DNA of 7,890 bases from Patulibacter sp. (GTDB lineage Bacteria > Actinomycetota > Thermoleophilia > Solirubrobacterales > Solirubrobacteraceae). The position numbers were made by a program, and so were the translations under genes. The notes beneath the pieces are model-generated. The model was not told where the DNA came from. It did not search any database and saw only the letters and a program-made list of their open reading frames with translations. The stretch is from contig JALRCL010000201.1 in NCBI GenBank assembly GCA_023268575.1, forward strand, positions 1 to 7,890, read 5' to 3'. Of this stretch, positions 5,021 to 7,890 are shown one piece after another. Position 1 is the stretch's first letter. Every line of letters starts with the position of its first letter.

Positions 5021-6433
5021 GTGGATCCACCGATGCGACGTGCGGCGGCGCCGTGGTGGGATCGACGCGTGCGTCGCCCACTGACCGTCCTGCTCGTCGT
5101 CGCCGGCACGGTGCTCGCCATGGGGGGCCCGGCGCGCGCCGACAGCCTCGTCTTCATCGACCAGGGCGGCGACGTGGCGGCCGCGCGCCCCGACGGCAGC
5201 GTCGTGCGCAAGGTCACCCACGCCTCCTCCGTCGACAACGGCTACCGGGCGCCGTCCGTCACCGACGACGGGGCGATCACCGCGTTCCTGCGGCAGCGCG
5301 ACGACAGCGGCAACTCGACCTTCGTCGTGCTCGGCGCCGACGGCGCGGTCCGCCAGGGGCCGTTCCTCTTCCCGCGCTCCGGGATCTGCGGGGGCCTGAG
5401 CCCGTTTCGCACCGCGACCTCGCCCGACGGCACGTTCGTGGCGGTGCAGTACTGGAAGGGCTCCAACAGCTGCCTCGGCAGCTCGCCGACGCCGTCCGTC
5501 CGCCTCGTGACGCGCAACGTGGCGACGCCGTCGCCGGACACCTATCCGTCGCACGACTACCTGACCGAGCCGCGCTGGCTGCGCCACCCCGACCAGCGCC
5601 TCGCCGGGATCAACGGCGGCACGCTGTCGGTCTGGCAGAACGACGCCACGAAGATGGACGCCTGGATCGCGCTGCCGGTGGGGAGCCCGTACCGGCTGGC
5701 CGGCTTCGACTTCCACCCGACCCAGACGCGCCTGCTGCTCGATCTCGGGCCGGCGACCGGCACCGGCGTGCAGCCCCACCGGCTGGAGCTCTACTCCTAC
5801 ACGGAGATGTCGACCGGCGACGCGGCGCCGACGGACCCGAACCCCCAGCTGCTCTGCGCGACCGACGGCTACGTCAGCAACGACACCGGCGGCGGCCGAC
5901 CCACGTGGTCGCGGGACGGGACCCAGATCGCCTGGGCGGGTCCCGAGGGCATCTTCGTCTCCCCCGCGCCGGTCCCCGACGGCGGCACCTGCAGGCTCCA
6001 GCCGCGCCTCGTGATCCCCGGGGGCGGACCGGACGTCTCCTGGGCGCCGTTCGACGTCTCGGACCCCGCGACCCCCGGCGGCACGCCGGGCGGCACGGGC
6101 GGCGGGCCGACCGGCCCCGGGACGGCGCCCGGGCCGGGGGCCCCGGCGTCGTCCGCTCCCGCGTTCCGCGCGGCAAGGGCCGTCGCGGCCCGCCGCGGCT
6201 TCCAGCTCCGGCTGACGTTCGCCCGGGCGACCACGGTCACCGTCACGATCACCCGCCGCGGCGCCCGCAAGGCCCTCGGCGTCCTGCGCTACCGGGCGCG
6301 CAAGGGCACGTTCCGGCGGACGATCACGAAGGTCCGCGGCAAGCGGCTCACCCGGGGGCGCTACCGGGTCGTCGTCCGTGCCGGCACGACGTCCCGGACG
6401 CTCCAGGTCCGCGTGCGCCGACCGGCGCGGTGA
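5021..6433 (+). CDS. Secreted beta-propeller (TolB/PD40-like) protein with a basic C-terminal module
   Basis: A 470-aa exported protein. A basic N-region (RRVRRP, 15-20) precedes a hydrophobic core (LTVLLVVAGTVLAMGG, 21-36) and a likely signal-peptidase I site, A38-R39-A40, before D41. Residues 41-346 resemble a TolB/WD40-like propeller, with repeated strands such as LVFIDQGGDVAAARPDG, TATSPDGTFVAVQYW, FDFHPTQTRLLLDLG and PTWSRDGTQIAWAGPEGIFV, the PD40-like pattern (xWSPDG). Four cysteines (C123, C151, C279, C324) could form two disulfides. A Gly/Pro/Thr linker (about 347-382) leads to an 88-residue C-terminal module (383-470) with 29 Arg/Lys and no Asp or Glu, likely an Ig-like beta domain common in Solirubrobacterales extracellular proteins. 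There is no sortase motif or lipobox. It is probably a cell-surface or secreted binding protein with unknown ligand. No catalytic residues were identified. It stands alone on its strand. Confidence 0.88.
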   Translation: MDPPMRRAAAPWWDRRVRRPLTVLLVVAGTVLAMGGPARADSLVFIDQGGDVAAARPDGSVVRKVTHASSVDNGYRAPSVTDDGAITAFLRQRDDSGNSTFVVLGADGAVRQGPFLFPRSGICGGLSPFRTATSPDGTFVAVQYWKGSNSCLGSSPTPSVRLVTRNVATPSPDTYPSHDYLTEPRWLRHPDQRLAGINGGTLSVWQNDATKMDAWIALPVGSPYRLAGFDFHPTQTRLLLDLGPATGTGVQPHRLELYSYTEMSTGDAAPTDPNPQLLCATDGYVSNDTGGGRPTWSRDGTQIAWAGPEGIFVSPAPVPDGGTCRLQPRLVIPGGGPDVSWAPFDVSDPATPGGTPGGTGGGPTGPGTAPGPGAPASSAPAFRAARAVAARRGFQLRLTFARATTVTVTITRRGARKALGVLRYRARKGTFRRTITKVRGKRLTRGRYRVVVRAGTTSRTLQVRVRRPAR

Positions 6434-6474
6434 GGGCGGATCCGCGGGAGCGGCGGGGCGCCGGTGCCCGCAGC

Positions 6475-6503
6475 GGCGTCGGCCCCAGCACCGGTCCGAC
6501 GCC
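6475..6503. terminator. 8-bp hairpin in the convergent gap, first of two
   Basis: GGCGTCGG (6475-6482) pairs perfectly with CCGACGCC (6496-6503) across a 13-nt loop. It lies in the 129-bp gap between the secreted-protein gene (+) and the membrane-protein gene (-), which end head-on, so it may stop transcripts from both sides. There is no T-run. A perfect 10-bp palindrome, GCGGATCCGC, also lies at 6436-6445, 2 nt past the upstream TGA. Confidence 0.45.
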
Positions 6504-6528
6504 CGGCTCGCCCCGGCGACGGAGCCGG
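6503..6528. terminator. 7-bp hairpin in the convergent gap, second of two
   Basis: CCGGCTC (6503-6509) pairs with GAGCCGG (6522-6528) with a 12-nt loop. It abuts the previous hairpin and shares base 6503. On the minus strand it would be the first of the two to form after the membrane-protein gene. The termination role is inferred from position. Confidence 0.35.
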
Positions 6529-6562
6529 CCGGAGGGCCGCCGGCAGGTTTCCGTCGCTCGGG

Positions 6563-7890
6563 TCACCAGATCGTGTCGGCGAGCACGCTGACGGCGATCG
6601 CCTGGGCCATCAGCGTCGCGGCGAGCGACCGCCGCCACGGGCCGCCGCTCGCCGCGGCGGCGACCGCGGCGAGCGGCAGCAGGAACAGCCAGATGCGCTC
6701 GGTCTCGGCCTTCGTGAAGCCGCCGACCGCAGCGATCGCGACCACCGATGCGGTCGCGATCGCCGCCGACTCGCGCCGCAGCGCGCCGCGCACCGTGGCG
6801 AGGACGAGCGGCAGGCCGAGCAGCAGTCCCCACGCGACTGGGGAGCCGACGACCCAGAACCAGTACGGCCGCCGCTGGGCGACCGAGTCGCGGTAGACCT
6901 GCTCGGTGGCGCGCAGCGTCCCGATCGGGTCGTACCCCCAGCCGACGGCGAGCACCGCGTTGACGGCGAGCACGGAGAGCGCGCAGCCCAGCGCGAGCCG
7001 GACCGCCGCGGCGAGCCCCTCGCGTCGCCACGCGACGATCGCCGTCCATGCCCCGACGGCCAGGAGCGCCCAGCTCATGAGCGACGCCAGCGCGAACGCC
7101 GCGCAGCCCAGCGGCCGGGTCCCGGGCCGCACGAGCAGCCACGCCGCGAGTGCGCCGCAGGTGGCGAACGCGATGTCGAACGAGGTGACGCCGAACAGCA
7201 GTCCCACCGGCGAGGTCGCCGTCAGGAGCGCGGCGGTGCGGGCCCGGCGCTCGTCCCCCAGCAGCGCGCGGCCGAGCGCGTAGGTCAGGGGCGGCAGGCA
7301 GGCACCGAGGCCGATGCAGAGCAGCGCCAGCCCGGTCGGGCCGTCGATCCCGAGCAGGTCCATGACCAGCAGCGGCCCGGGCGGGTGACCGGCCACGTTG
7401 ACCGGCTGGGAGGGGACGACCTCCGCGAAGCGGTCGAGGTAGACGTGGAGCCCGTGCCGCAGGGTCGGGAGGCCCGGCAGGTACTCGTTGACCGCCTCGA
7501 ACGAGCCGCCCGGGCCGAGGTCGAACACCCGGGTCCACGCCCGCGTGCCACCACGGGCCGCGTTGATCGACAGGCCGAGCGCCAACCACGTCGCCCCGGA
7601 CGCCAAGGCGAACCGCCAGGGCTGCGCGGGAGCGTGCGACAGTCGCGGGGCGAGCACCGTCACGGCCCCCGCGAGCACGACGGCGACGATCAGCCACGCC
7701 GGATCGACGCGCACGCCCCAGGACGCGACGAACGGCGCCCAGGCGGTCCCGAGCGTGCCCGTCGTGCGACGCACGACGATCCCACCGACGGCGACGACGA
7801 GCATCGCGACGATGACGATCCGCGAAACGCGCCGCTCGACGGGCGTCGAGGCAGCCGTAGGCGCGTCATGCTCAGGGCGTGCCGGGACCA
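6563..7890 (-). CDS. Polytopic membrane protein, GT-C glycosyltransferase-like (5' end at or beyond the edge)
   Basis: A large integral membrane protein of at least 441 residues with about ten hydrophobic segments. An ATG exists at 7804, but it falls inside the first membrane helix, and the frame stays open to the right edge with a protein-like N-tail (PARPEHDAPTAAS, then TPVERRVSRIVIVA). The first two visible bases on this strand are TG, so an ATG or GTG start may lie one base outside. Numbered from the internal Met, the large loop after the second or third helix holds FEAVNEYLPGLP (E107, Y108), LHVYLDRF and NVAGHPPGPL (HPPGP 140-144). A later loop has FTKAETERIWLFLLP before the final helices. 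An acidic residue in the first outer loop and this topology are typical of GT-C enzymes that move sugars from polyprenyl-phosphate donors, such as the ArnT/PMT (GT39) and arabinosyltransferase groups. The exact donor and acceptor are unknown. It could instead be a non-enzymatic relative. Confidence 0.82.
   Translation of the reverse strand, partial: VPARPEHDAPTAASTPVERRVSRIVIVAMLVVAVGGIVVRRTTGTLGTAWAPFVASWGVRVDPAWLIVAVVLAGAVTVLAPRLSHAPAQPWRFALASGATWLALGLSINAARGGTRAWTRVFDLGPGGSFEAVNEYLPGLPTLRHGLHVYLDRFAEVVPSQPVNVAGHPPGPLLVMDLLGIDGPTGLALLCIGLGACLPPLTYALGRALLGDERRARTAALLTATSPVGLLFGVTSFDIAFATCGALAAWLLVRPGTRPLGCAAFALASLMSWALLAVGAWTAIVAWRREGLAAAVRLALGCALSVLAVNAVLAVGWGYDPIGTLRATEQVYRDSVAQRRPYWFWVVGSPVAWGLLLGLPLVLATVRGALRRESAAIATASVVAIAAVGGFTKAETERIWLFLLPLAAVAAAASGGPWRRSLAATLMAQAIAVSVLADTIW

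Noticed and set aside
3290..5779. 829-residue minus-strand open frame opposite the kinase and secreted-protein genes
   Set aside because: No recognisable domain, composition typical of antisense GC-rich sequence, and it overlaps well-supported genes in other frames.
3286..6591. 1101-residue plus-strand open frame
   Set aside because: Arg/Pro/Ala-rich shadow crossing four real genes on both strands. Long open frames are expected in alternative frames of DNA this GC-rich.
1..7890. CRISPR array, tRNA/rRNA, insertion sequence, phage or toxin-antitoxin/defence module
   Set aside because: No regularly spaced repeats, tRNA-like cloverleaf, transposase motifs, terminal repeats or defence-type domains were seen. 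Base composition and codon use look uniform across the window, with no sign of recent transfer.

Overview
The window is very GC-rich, ordinary chromosomal DNA from a high-GC bacterium. Codon third positions are almost all G or C, GTG starts occur, and TA dinucleotides are rare outside promoters. Several features point to Actinomycetota: an SHQLRSPL-type histidine kinase, a DUF2231 membrane protein, and a secreted propeller protein ending in an arginine-rich Ig-like module. The last feature suggests Thermoleophilia/Solirubrobacterales, but that lineage call is an inference made without any database search.

Layout, left to right. (1) 68-935: an SRPBCC/AHSA1-type protein (-) and an ArsR-type regulator (+) are divergent, with only 16 bp between their start codons. 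A 24-bp near-palindrome covers the gap and both start codons. (2) 1057-1293: a small protein of unknown function (+). (3) 1354-2492: two small four-helix membrane proteins (-), a DUF2231 protein and upstream of it an unrecognised protein. (4) 2646-4540: an OmpR-type response regulator and its sensor histidine kinase (+), overlapping by 4 nt and divergent from the membrane pair. (5) 4570-4950: a DUF1801 protein (-). (6) 5021-6433: a secreted beta-propeller protein with a Gly/Pro linker and a highly basic C-terminal module (+). (7) 6563 to the right edge: a large polytopic membrane protein resembling GT-C glycosyltransferases (-). Its reading frame runs off the window.

How the genes may work together. 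The ArsR/SRPBCC pair looks like a self-contained autoregulated unit. The two-component system shares a 153-bp promoter region with the membrane pair, so those proteins are the most obvious local candidates for its regulon; this is inference. The remaining genes look like independent transcription units. Strand switches are frequent, and three of the four gene-end gaps examined closely hold a GC-rich hairpin without a U-tract.

The clearest non-coding signal is a TANNNT-like -10 element placed 6-8 nt before the start codon of up to five genes, without a Shine-Dalgarno sequence. This is the signature of leaderless mRNAs. The secreted-protein gene is the contrast, with a strong GGAGGGAG Shine-Dalgarno 7 nt before its GTG. 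I see no CRISPR array, tRNA, rRNA, insertion sequence, prophage or recognisable defence cassette. No intergenic stretch exceeds about 155 bp.
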